This document shows, one piece after another, positions 12,737 to 25,266 of a stretch of DNA of 64,000 nt. The DNA is taken from contig NC_134951.1 in NCBI RefSeq assembly GCF_965638725.1, positions 43,354,746 to 43,418,745 on the forward strand. Reading direction: 5' to 3'. Numbering within the stretch: position 1 is the stretch's first letter; each line of letters opens with the position of its first letter. The notes under the pieces were generated by a model. The model ran no database searches. It had not been told where the DNA came from and saw only the letters and a program-made list of their open reading frames with translations. Position numbers and translations under genes: made by a program. The DNA comes from Aptenodytes patagonicus (Eukaryota; Chordata; Aves; Sphenisciformes; Spheniscidae).

Positions 12737-15700
12737 GCTGGCTTCAGTGAAGCATTAGGAAACAACAGCAGTAAATTGCTTTTATTTTCGTAGCTTATTT
12801 TCCAGTTACTTATATTTCAGTACTGTTCTGTCCGGACTTTTATGTTTTTCCATAAGCCAGGTGTGCTGCCTTTGCAAGTCAGTAGGTGCAACAGCTTGCA
12901 GAATCAACCGCTGTTCTATGTACAGATACAACAGGAAGCCCTTGGGTTGTGTGAACACATCAAAACAATGGAAATAATCTGATCTGTCCAGAATTTATGA
13001 CAAACTTCATTACACAGTGACCGTGTTTCCTGCTGCATTTTATCACTCTAGATTTTATTAGACATAGTTTCTTCCCTAGAATATCCTCTCATAGTAGTTG
13101 AGGTAGTCAGTTAAGAAGTAGTTTGCATATGTGAGTCATTAGGTTCTCATACTACATTAGAAGTTTCTGAATTTTGTTCTCTAAGGCTTTTGTCATCATC
13201 AGATACTAATCTTCTCATTCTAGGTAAAATTAAAAGTCTTGCTACAGCGAAAGATTTATTTATATTCTTTTCCCTAACTGTTAAATACACTTCCATTAAA
13301 ACGTTACTGTATGATGTTTGAAATAAGGTGCCGATTTTGCCTTTACAGAACAAACAAGCAACAGTCAGACACCAGGTGGTGCCAAAGACCAGCCAGAAAA
13401 GAAAGTGAAACTTGAGTGCAAGGAGTGTTCAGGAAGAGCAAAAAGCAAAGAACAACCGCAAGATACTCAGTTTCTGATTTCAGTAAATTAGGAGCAACGT
13501 ACAGTAACGTCAGCAGTATGGCAAAATTAGGAACGAAACCATTTGCAGAGGTGAAGAACAGTACAAAAATGAGCAATAATCTCTCATCATCTAGCTTTAA
13601 GATTCTGATACGTTTTTAAAACAAACTTAACAGCTACAGAGCAAAAATACTTTCGTGTAGAGATGTATAGTTAAACTGGGAGGATATGTACATCTGTTTT
13701 TATTTAGCAATGCACAAGGCATATAAAATATTTGAAATTTTAAATATAAGGTAGGGAGTTAAAATGAAGCATACAGCAAAAATGAGCTTAGCCAGGCATC
13801 ATCCATAGTTCAGCCTTTTGGTGGTTCTGGGGTTGGCTGAGCGGAGTTTAGGAATTCCCTCTGGCAAACCAGCGTGATGTGAGTAGCCATTCAGCAGAGC
13901 ACCTTCACCACACTGGAGGGCATTTCCTGAGTTGTGACACTTGGGTCTGTTTGCCACATACCGTCTTGCTCCACATCAGGTACCAAAACTGATGACAGTT
14001 TGAAGCCAGTTGTTCCCTTTTTTTTTCCCAACAAAACAGTGTCACAGCTGCTATTGAGCAAGATGAGTGGTGTTCTGTTCATCAGTTGATGGTAACATGG
14101 GAATGGTGGTTTTAATCTAGATTTTAAGAGTGAATATGCTATAAATAATGACATTAAGAGGTGGAATATAGGACAGGGAATATAGAAACAGGGAGTAATC
14201 CCTGTTGCTGTCATTGCTGTTCAATGTGTTTTCTTAGGGAATTTTACATGGGGAAAATTCAGTCACCCAAAAGACCAGTATTCTCCAGCCGAGTAACATA
14301 GTATTCACATGTTTGAGAAAGCGTTGCTGCATTGCCTTCCACGGATACAACACAGATTTCAAGTGATTCCGTTTACTCTTAACTGGCTCTAGTGCTGCCT
14401 TGGTGAGGTGTCCTTCCGGCCTGGAGTACTTGGTTATTTACAGCTGATGTTACGTGTTCTGCATGTATAGTTTACACTGGACTTTGCCACGTTAGACACT
14501 TTGAAACAATTTACACAGGCATAGGGTGATGATTTGCGTGTTACATCACACATTTTTTGTGAATGAACATACTTTCCTGCTTGACGTTGTGACATTAAGA
14601 GTTCAGGTGACTTTTTCCTGATGTACCAGCAGAAAGCACCGAGTTCCGAGATTCTTCATGTGACTTCCAAAAGCCGACACTTGCTGTTTGAACAAGGAAC
14701 ACGTAGGTGGGCATAGAGGTTGTTTCAAGGATTGCTTTGAGAGAGCAACTGCAAGTGTTTAAATAGTTCCCTCTGTTCTGTATATCGATTTGTTTTTACC
14801 TAGAGGCATTCAAATGCCTGTATCCTTACTCTGGTTTCTGCTCACCAGTTTAAATCCTTTTCCTGGCAGAGCAGACACTACGATCAAGAAGTCATTTTCC
14901 CAGGATGCGGATCATCCCCTGTGCCATGGGTATATTGACTTCTTTGGTCAAGCTGCATTGTTTCTGCTCGTGGAGAGCTGCATTCGTGTTCTCCCTTGAC
15001 TTAAAAACACACACACAAAAAAAAACCACACCATACCCCCCACATACACTTTAACTTTTTCCTAATTACAAACAGATCATTTACCCAAATTGTTGCTGAT
15101 GAATAACCTTACACTTTTAATGTCATATGTTAATATTGTGAGTAACTAGATAATTTAAGTTACCTGTTACACGCAAAGTGGACCAACTAGGTATTTTGCC
15201 CAAAGGCAGTACACATGGTGTACTTCTATAGTGATATAAGTCAACCACCCTATTACTGTTCTGTTTCAGTATAACGTTATTTTCTCTGTGTTCATAAAGT
15301 AATAATGAATGTAATAAAATAAAACTATCCCTCAGGATGTTCTTTCAAATAGACATTTCTGACTATTTAGTAAATAAATTTTCTTAAAAAAACCAAAGAA
15401 CAAACATTATTTGCTAAACCGAGACTACAACAGGATTTATTTAAGTGGAAGTAATTGTGAAAGAAGCTAATTAATGTGATTCATACAGGATTACTTTTTC
15501 CACTTCATGGTATAGGTGTTCACCTGGAAGGAAGCGTGATGCCATAAACTTGTAAGTTATGGTATATGGAACATAGCAATATATATATATTTTTTTTTTT
15601 ACTGGTTCAATTAATTAATTCCTTGTTTATTGTTTTTAATGTTCATGGCAAACTGACATGACAAAATGTATGACTAGTACAATGTTCCTTTATGACTGAT

Positions 15701-18700
15701 TTACTTTCAGCATACATGAAGCTTTTGTGAGGAGGGGTGAGTACTGTTTAAATCTGAATAAATATTTTAAGTTCTTTGTTAGCGTAGTCATATTTTATGC
15801 CAATAGCAGTTAGATTCTAATAGCATCAGAAGGAAAAAAAAAAACCACAAACAGTACAATAAAAACATACTTTTAGATTTAAGTGAAAGTTAGTGTTAGG
15901 TTACTTATGGCTAGGTTCTCTAGGTTTCTTTAAATGTAAGCTTCTACATTTAAAAATGGTGAGTATGCACTGACGTTTAAAAATCAAAAGAAGATGCTAG
16001 GAGCTCGACATTTTTTAATTCATGCATGCTTGTTTGGTGTCAACAAATAATTAAGAACATAACTTCTGAGACAAATTATTTTTCCAGGTTTGAAAATGAA
16101 AATAAGACTTAAAAAGAAAGTTATTTTATTCCTTGTGTGTATACAATACCAAAAAGGGATGTTGAAACAAAGTTTTCAGTGCTCCAATATATTTGAGAAA
16201 ATAAAATGTCATTTACAGTGTTCTTCCTATAGAGAGCATTGAGAGGAACTCAGCAACAAAATTACCAGTCTTTAGTCTTCAAGACATTAGGGGGCACCAC
16301 GACCTCACAGACTTAAAATGATGTAAGTTAAAGTCCAGTTACTTTTCCTGTCCAAAGTAAACAGGAAACAGCATAAAATAGCAAAATCAACTTCTGGATT
16401 CGTTCCCTAGCGTGAGATTATGATATAGTTCTTAATAAGATTTCCAACAGAAGACAACCCAGACATTTAGTAGAATATAGACAACACCCTCCTTTCTGTA
16501 AGAGTACTAAAACTAACAGACTAATATAAGCAGCTTGCTTTCAAGTCTTTATTTAAATCTTACATTTTCCTTCAGGGTTTCATTCTGGGAATACGACATT
16601 CTCAGCTCAAGCCTCTAAACTAGTACAGTGTTAGTTCAACCTGTAAAGTAAACCTCTGTATAGGCAGGGAGCACACAGCGAGCTTGGGATGGAGCTGCTT
16701 TAAATCCAGGTCCCTGAATTGGGTATCATGCTTGGGGTGGTCACCCTAAGCTGTCAGACGACAGCACCAAACTTGAGTGTGCTGTAATGATGACGTGTGA
16801 ATCTCACACCACTGCGGGAGACATTAATAGTCTTAGCTCTGATACACGGCAGATGATTTACTTAGCAGGTGATTTACTTTGGAAAGGAATTGGAAGGATG
16901 TGTGTCTGTGCAGAGGGAAGAAGGCGTCTGTCTGTCCAGAGGGTTGCTGTTCTTGAAGAGGGACGACAGCTGTGACTTCAAGCACTGACTTGCAGGCCTG
17001 AAAAACAAAATACCTTACTGTTGTTCCTCTGCAGCTGAAATGATGGTGTGCTTGATGTAACAGATGAGCAGCTGGACAACAGGCTTAAAAGCAAGGTGCC
17101 TGTCATTTGTGGAGGACTAACGCTGGTCTCCCTAGAGTTCTTACAGTTTGACCTAGAGACCTGAGGCCTTCTTCGCATCAGCTGTGAGGGATGATTTTCA
17201 GTGGAAATCTACACTGTAAAAAATAACCAGCTATAACATTTAAGAATATATGGTCTACTGCATAAAATGAAATCATATGGTAGTAGTGTGCTTTTGAGTA
17301 TGGATAAAGTAATCAACCAACTAGAATTTCATGATGGAAGATGACTAGCAGTAGGGAAAAGTATGACATAATACATGAAAAACTCATCTAATTTATGTAA
17401 GCGGAAAGCATGACTCTCAGTCTTTGGAGCTGGGCTGGGGAGTGACTGGATTCCACAAAGTAAAACAGCATTCTGTTGCTACACTTCCTAGTTTCTCTAT
17501 TGCCTGCGTATGGACACCTTAGTAAAAATCTTGCCCTGAATGGAGGCTGTGGTTAAAAGTAACGGAGTGACTGAGGTCCCGGTTAGTGCGGGAGGCAGAC
17601 TAGAGCAGTCAGTAGCTGCTAGAGGGTTATCACTCCTCTACAGCCTGAAATAGCTGAGAGTGTTTCAGTGTTTCAGCCTACAAACCTGTGTACGTGATGA
17701 TCAAGTTCTGAGTTGCTATACTGGCAGGAATCTTTTTCATGTGACAGGTCACACAAAGAAAAGATTGTTACCCGTAGGTACTCTCTCAGACCTTCTGCAT
17801 CATAAGTTCGTGCCTATAGATATGTATACTATGGATATTCGTGAATATAAAGCCTGCGAAGAATAATATATGTATGAGCTGTAATATAGTACCTGAGAAA
17901 ATACTTACAGACCTGTTTTTATTTATATGGCTGTATTATACAAAATATGCGTAACATACTGTACAAATATAAATGAAGACCACAGTCTCTCTCTTGAGGT
18001 GTTTGCAGTCCTGAAAATACCCCAAGAAACTGGCCAAAGGCAAAGGAAAGGAATATGGAGTAAAGCAAAGTGATGAGCCTGGCAGCCAGACAGGCTTTTC
18101 TAAAATCAGATCTGAATATATATTTTATACAAATTAAATTATGGTAAAATACATGTATGCATATATATACATATATAAAAAAAATCAGATGCTCAAACGT
18201 TGCCCCTGTAAGATTAGTTTTGCCTTCTGTCAGTATGCATTGTGGAGCAAGCTTTAGAAGAACACATATGCTACTCTTTCCTGAAAGAGCTTCACTCAAA
18301 AGGAAGTAGAGAGCAAGAGGAATATCCTAGCATATACATCTGCAGCGTCACTGATCTAGGGAACCTTAAGAATAAGTTGGTAAATGTCATTTTAGACAAT
18401 GACAACGTATAGGTTGTACATTCATCTCTTCCAAGCATTCCTTAGAGAAAGGAAAAGATTTTTTTTTTTTCATTTGAAATATATTTGTCATTCCCTAGAA
18501 ATACTCTTTTTCACATTCTCACCCCTTCAGGCTTCATAGCACAGTGACAACTTATGATGGACGTTATGGAATGGACTTTGCCTCAGAGAACGTAGTGCCC
18601 GTGGACCGTTCCTGTTCGTGTAGCTACAGTTGAAGTCCATGCCACTTCTTTCCACTGCTGGTTTTACCTGCTGTAACTAGGTTAAGATTAACGCAAATAA

Positions 18701-21226
18701 AGCTATTACCCTTGTACTCAAACCTTTGCTCAGTATGGGTATGAAACTGTCCTTGTCCAGACAGACTTTTAGGGAGTTACTCAGAGAGATTAAGGTCCTT
18801 GAGAAAGGGAAGGAGGTATGAAGATGACTCTGCACTTGCCTGAAATGAATTTCCTGGATCTCTGAGGTTCACACTATGCTCCAGTACTTTGAAGTTCTGG
18901 GGTTTGGCTAACAATCTTTATGCACTGAAAGGGTGCAGGCTGTTACTGGAAAATGTTAAAGCTTCTTCAGAAAAGTCACTTTGTGAATTCCCATATCTAC
19001 CTCTGCTCTACAGAAACTGCTTTTCAAAAATCCCTTTGGGTAGAAAAATCTCCACATATCCTTCCACGTACTGAGAGTTAGATCTGCTAAAATTAGTTTA
19101 GTATTGTATTTTTTACTATAATTGGATGTTTTGTCAGAGACTGGCTATGTGACACATTCTAAGCTTTCTAAACTTCAGTGAAAGACTTTTATCTGTTTCA
19201 GTGGACTGTGACTCGGGCCCTACCCATATGTGTTCTCTAACATGGAGAATTAGAAAAACATGCCAGCAAACGGTACACAACAGCAGAGAGTCATGAATAG
19301 AACTAAAGTGATTTATTAAGCGTAAATTATTGAACGATGGCGCAGAGATAGTCTCAAATGAGTATAAACAGCACAGACACAATTCTGGTTATCCACAAGG
19401 GTATGCTGGTTTAAAATAGGAAGCCCGTTTTGATTGTTTGTATCTTAGATGCAAAGTTTGATTACCGCAGAGGGAACAGGTAGAATGAAAAGACAAGGCA
19501 TTTTTGTCCTGAAACACAACCCACTTTCATTATTTTCTATTCCTCTCTACACTGCAGTTTGTATCAGCTTCAAAACGGGTAGAGCTGTTGCTAGGTAATA
19601 ATTTTTACCCACTCAATAGCTGAAGTTTCAGCCACGCAAAGAGTTTTTATGTATCTAACTACATAAAATTAAAATCTAAGGCATTGTTTAACAACTGCTT
19701 CCAGTGCAACCCCGCTTCTAGCTATGGGCCTCTTTCCTGGGAGCAACCCAACTACCAGTGCAAGCAACACACTTTTGTAGGCTGTAGGTCAACATGATTT
19801 GAGTGGGAGCAGCTGCAAGCCCTCCCTGAGCACTTTCGTTATCTCAGCTGTGAGCATGAGGCTCACACACCCTTTATTCTCCATGTCGATTCCTCCCTTG
19901 TGCTGAGCAACTGTCTGTGCTCTCATGCGGTGAATCAAGCGAGGGAATGGATGCAGCTGAAAAGCAAACCAACCTCCCCCTCCCTCTTCGCTGGGCTCAG
20001 CTGGGTCGAGTTCCTGCTGCTCTGGTTCATTTTGTGGCTGCATAAGCAGTATGGATAAACTCGGAGGGAAATGCGGAGGATGGTTGGGAACGAGTGGGCA
20101 GGGCTGGGGCAGGAGAGGAGCTGCTCAGGCTGCCTTAACACATGCCTGGCATTGCCACCAAGTATCAAAACATGGTCTCAGTTTCTCTTAGATTTGTGAT
20201 CTACCAAGGATCTGAAGGAAATTTGGGTCAGCTTAACGTGTGAAGCTGAACTAATAAAAGTACACAACTGACATTATTAATCCAGATCTTGAAACAAACA
20301 TTTCACTCATACTTCAATAGAAAAACCGTGTGGGAATTTTATTGCTGTATCTTTTAAGATTTCCAATGTGGAAAAGACCAAGACAAAGTTAAACTCAGGA
20401 CAGCTCTCAGATAACAATAGTCAGCAAACTGTGGTTACATCCACTGTTGCTCCTGATCCAGCTATGTTCTTTTCCTTCTGTTACACCCGCTGTCACCATA
20501 AAGTTTTTTTTTTTACCTTTGGGTGGCAAAACCACAAGTACAAAAATTGGCAATTGCTTTCTCTTTTTTATGGGGTGTGGGCTACAAAGGATGGTTCAAT
20601 TACATTCATCATCTGTTTAATGTTAAATATTATTTTCTTCTACATGAACCATGGCATCCAAAAGCATGATAAATAAATGTGTATCCAGTTTCGACAGTAT
20701 TAATCACCTCAGAGATAAACTAACTTCTGTCATTGAGGGAGATAGTGGCTGCAGCGAGTACTTGCCAGTCCTGCAGACCCACCCTGACAGATCTATGGCA
20801 ATACAGGCAATCTAACACCTAACCTATTTATCCTTTCTTCTTACTCCTAGAGAAGCAACCTGGAGCCACACTTGCAGATCTCCCTGTGGGATCTCTGATC
20901 CTTTTCTGCCCTAGGGGGATGCCACTTCTGCAATCACTCACAAAAACGCTCTTCTTCTGCAGTGAGAATTCACTTTCAACAATGCCTGGTACTGAGTAGG
21001 TTTCCAAAATACAACAAGTATTTCAGCCTACTAGCACACTGCTTGTGCCAACATGATGTATGCCCAAAGTATATTTGTTGATTTACATTGTTAGAGGTAG
21101 TTTAAAACAGCAGTGCTACCTAGAAAAACGATCTACTAACCAAGGACTGCTGGGAATGGAAAAAAGGACTCGGTCGTGGCATTCCCCAAGGGAAATAATA
21201 AGAAATGAAAAGGAATCAGAAGAAGA

Positions 21227-21290
21227 AATCTTAATAAATAAAATGGTGTAATAGAGATAATCTTAATAAATAAAATGGTGTAATAGAGAA
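21227..21290 (+). repeat. Tandem duplication, two copies of a 32-bp unit
   Basis: The unit beginning AATCTTAATAAATAAAATGG occurs twice in direct succession (from 21227 and 21259), essentially identical, so the duplication is recent. Confidence 0.9.
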
Positions 21291-23277
21291 ACCTTTTGAT
21301 ATGACATCATCCAGCTGCCTTTTTACAGAAGTAATACACAATGTTAAAGATACGCTATCTAGCAGGCAGCAGTGACAACTCATGCCGCTGAAGGTACATT
21401 GTGTAAAGAGAAGTTGATTGCCTATGTTCAACCCAGGAAACTTTTGTTTCCAAAGTGTTATGCAAATGGCTATCAGCAAGATATTTAAATCAAAGTCTTA
21501 CTTACAGATTTGTACAGAAACAAAGTTTTGTCCCAGTCTTTGTTTTTTCTGTTAGCGAAACCTAACTATTTCTGAGACAAAGTATTCATCCCTATCTCAA
21601 AGCAAAGCTCATAAATCAAGGACAGAGACTACGTGCATTTGATTTCACAACCATAAATGCTGATGAATGAATTCTGCAACCAAAAATTTCTACAGTGCTA
21701 CGTAAATTCTAGTAGTCATCAACAAGTTACACAATTTTTCTGGTTTATAGTAACACATAGGGGAACCATGTTCCATGACTCCTACTTTGCTGAATGTCCA
21801 AATCAGTTACCTCACTTACTTACGGTTCAGTTAAAGTGGAAGAAACAGACCCTGGCATTTGGTTGGACTGAAGTCTTTGCAATCGTTGCTGATAGGTATT
21901 TTAATAAAAAGATTGTACATACTTACTAAGAACTGTCTAGTCGACCATTATTAAAACCTTAATTTTAACAACTTTTAAGCTTGACTTTTTACAGCTATTC
22001 AACTCAGTACAGCCCAACATTAATTTTTGTTTTAAAACAGACATTTTAACACTTATGTAGAATTAGTCCTTTGGTTATGACTTGCATTTGTCCATTGACT
22101 GTGCATCACTGACAGTAAGGGAAGAATCATCTTATTAAAAAGGAATTTATTTGCCATACTAAAGTATGTACATGTGAATCTTGGTGAACAAATGGGAGGA
22201 ACTGGTTTGGCATATCCTGTAATACTAATATTCAAGCCCATCCTTCTTTACCACTGTTCCTTTCCAAGGTTTGCTGCAAGTAGTAAATATAACACGTCCT
22301 ATTAAGTTTCATAACTTCCACATAAATATATACAGCTCTTCGTAAAGTCAGCGAGAGCCCTGTGTGTGTACGTGCCAAAAGGAAGGCAGGGAGACCAGAA
22401 TTCCATTTAGCAGTAGCCTTGCTCCAGTAGTTACTTAATCTTTCCATGATTAAAAGGAAAACCAACATAGTTTGCTTTGGGGACTTGCACGTATTTTATA
22501 AATACTGCATCACCTCACCCTGTCAGGTGGTATTTGGTATTGTACAACCCCATCCTCAAGAGCCTCTGTAAGCAGCAGCTGATTGATTTTTCCCATCTCT
22601 TACCAGATGCATCACAGCACACACAGTTATACTAGTATCATTTTGCAAGTAGTTTGTTCAGTTTTATTTGCATTTGTTGGCATATTATTAAAATATATCA
22701 CAAATAATAAGACCTAGCTCTCTTCTGTTACAGATGTTTAATTTTTCTGTAATGCCTTCTGTTTAGTATAATAAGTAGAAGCTTAATATATAATAACTAT
22801 CTCTGTCATTTCTGACTTGCCTATTCCCAAGGGGTGATTTAAAAACAAGACAATTGGTGGTGGGTATTCTGGATACAAAGAGCATTGCAGAAGACAGCAG
22901 CAAGGAAGTCATAGCAAAAGAAAGCGTAAGGTAATTTACTGAGACATTTTAAAGGATAAAGGAATGGGTGACATCAAAAGAGAATAGGTCAGGTAGGCAG
23001 CAGAAGCTAACCTCGGCCAGGACCTGCTGATGACCATTTTGAATTTGGGGCAGAATAGGCATGAGAAACAACAAGGGCAGCTGAAAGGGGACATAACTGA
23101 GCTGAGTAAGAAGGCTGATGCCTTGGTAGTACAATAACAACGCTGATGTAGTAAGTCATGCAACTGAAGACAGACGATAAGTGGGATCAAATAATAACGC
23201 TGAGAACTGATGAGGTCCAGAACAAGGTTTTGCCAGGGGAAATGCGGTACAGCTGGTGGCTGTGGAAAATGGTGAAC

Positions 23278-23298
23278 GGGGGGGGGGGGGGGGGGGGG
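23278..23298 (+). repeat. G21 homopolymer run
   Basis: Twenty-one consecutive G bases. They create an artificial poly-proline open frame on the minus strand. The true length in the organism may differ, because such runs are error-prone in sequencing. Confidence 0.9.
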
Positions 23299-24663
23299 CA
23301 CACTGTTACAACTTTCCAGTTGTTCTCAGCAGACAAAAGAAAGCTGATGACATCGGAGCAGGAGAGATGAAAGGCTTGTAGTTGCACATCTCTTTCTTTA
23401 AAGAGGGAAACAAAACCAAATTAGATCTGTATCATCAACTATAAATGGCACGCGGAAAAAGTTTTGGAAAATGGAAAATCCCAATATTGCTCAGCGGCGA
23501 GAAACTCCCCTCTCCTTCCAGCTGAGGACACGTCACTGGAAAGTCCCAGCCTGGAAAAAAAAATCCGCCGAGTAAACAAATTGCGTAGGCAGTGAAAACA
23601 GAAAGAGGAACAAAGTCAAATGATACTTTGACTTTAAAGGAGTTTATTTTCAGGTTAGCATTTCCTTGAATGGCAACAGTTCAAGTTCAGACAAGAAAAA
23701 TCTCATTTGAGTGAAAATGGCTGGTAAACGTCCCTGCTGGTATCAGGCCATAGAAAGAAAGCTCATTTATTAAAAAGCTAAGATTTCAACTCGGGATTTT
23801 TTGGATTTTCTGCTACTGCGTGTAGTCAAACGATCCCAGTGACAAACCAGATACCCAGGATTATTACATCGCTGTAAAATTAGAAACAGTTGTCTGGCAA
23901 GTTTGTGGAATTTTTTTCCCCTTCATTTACATATACTTCCAGACAAGGAAGCTGTCCTTAACAAAGCGCTTCCTAACAACTCACCAGGCAGGGCTCTTTG
24001 TCTTACAAGCAAGTTCAATGCTGGGAATTTTTCCAGCACTGTCCATAAAGAAAACAAGGAAAAACCATGGTTGGTCACACTGAGACAAGAAATACAGTGT
24101 TGGACAAAATTCTAGGATTCTTCCCTCTCTAACTAGCATTCATGAAAATAAAAATATTGACATAAATCATTACCCTTCTCTGAAATAAATCAACTTTCAA
24201 CAAAGGTACTTCACAGTAGTTAATCACAGCAACATTAACTCAAATTCTGGAACCAATTACGGTGTCAGCGCTTTCTAGCTGTAATCTAGGAAAATAATCA
24301 AGATAGTTTTAACTCCGCTTTTCTGCTCTCCCAGTTAATCAATGTTGCTGCATCTTGACCGATATACACGGCAGTCCAACCCTGCTCGCAAACAACAGAT
24401 GCCAGTTTTGCAGGTGTTGTGTAGACCGCCCTATCTCCAACCCTATCAATATTATAATTAAAATGTAGTATTTTATTTTCTTTAAACTCAGGTTCTCTTC
24501 AGTCTCATCAGGATTCAACACTACTGCGAAAGCCATTTCAAGCACGTTATCCTTGACAGCCAATAACTATTACTATTTATGAAACTGCCAACCTATTCAC
24601 ATCCTCTCAGATTTGGGAAGAGGATCAATTAGCAGTCCTTGGAAGGGGAAGGGTTACGGTTTT

Positions 24664-25266
24664 TTATTTTGGTTTGTTTTTCGCATTGCTTCTAACGTGT
24701 GTAAATAGTAGAAGGGAACCAGAACTACAGGAAGGTTTGAAATTTTGATTCTTATAATTTTTCCTGTTACTAGGTAAGGGCATAATGCTACTGTTGTCGT
24801 AACAGGGGGCAGGAGGATCTTGACTTCTAAGGTGGAAGCTCGGGGCCCAAGTCCATTGATCACGTCTCTTCTTCTGGAGCTTTGAACACCAGAATAACGA
24901 TGACAAAAGCTTTCCCCAGGCACCAAGCTGGAGCAGCAAATGAGAAACCCAGCAGAGTTTCAGTTCCTGCATCTGATGCAGTAACTGCGTTAAGCTTTCT
25001 AAAGGAGAAATGTCATGAATCTCTCTCTCTTCCATGTGTGCTCTTATATGCATGGCAGGAGGATCCAGGATATGTTTCCTGGATGGGGCCAGGGTGAGGA
25101 CAGAAATGGAGACAATATTCACAAAAAATGTACTAATTGGACCCTTTATGATTTTTATAGGAATGTCTTTTTCTCCAAGCAATTCCCTAGCAATAAAAGC
25201 AGGTTGTGACAGCAACATAAACACGATCTGCTGATCTTTTAATGTTTTTTTTCCAGGTGTACACAC
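24664..25266 (-). other. Unrecognised 200-codon open reading frame
   Basis: The longest open frame in the 12-28 kb interval, starting MCTPGKKTLKDQQ. The composition is unremarkable: several hydrophobic stretches, with lysine-rich and serine-rich tracts near the C-terminus. I do not recognise a family, domain or catalytic motif. There is no obvious promoter or CpG island, and no splice partner was seen. In AT-rich DNA an accidental frame of this size is uncommon but possible. It is listed only because nothing else explains it. Confidence 0.15.

Noticed and set aside
22936-23387. Open frames with poly-proline (minus) or poly-glycine (plus) tracts
   Set aside because: Created by the G21 homopolymer run; no protein resemblance.
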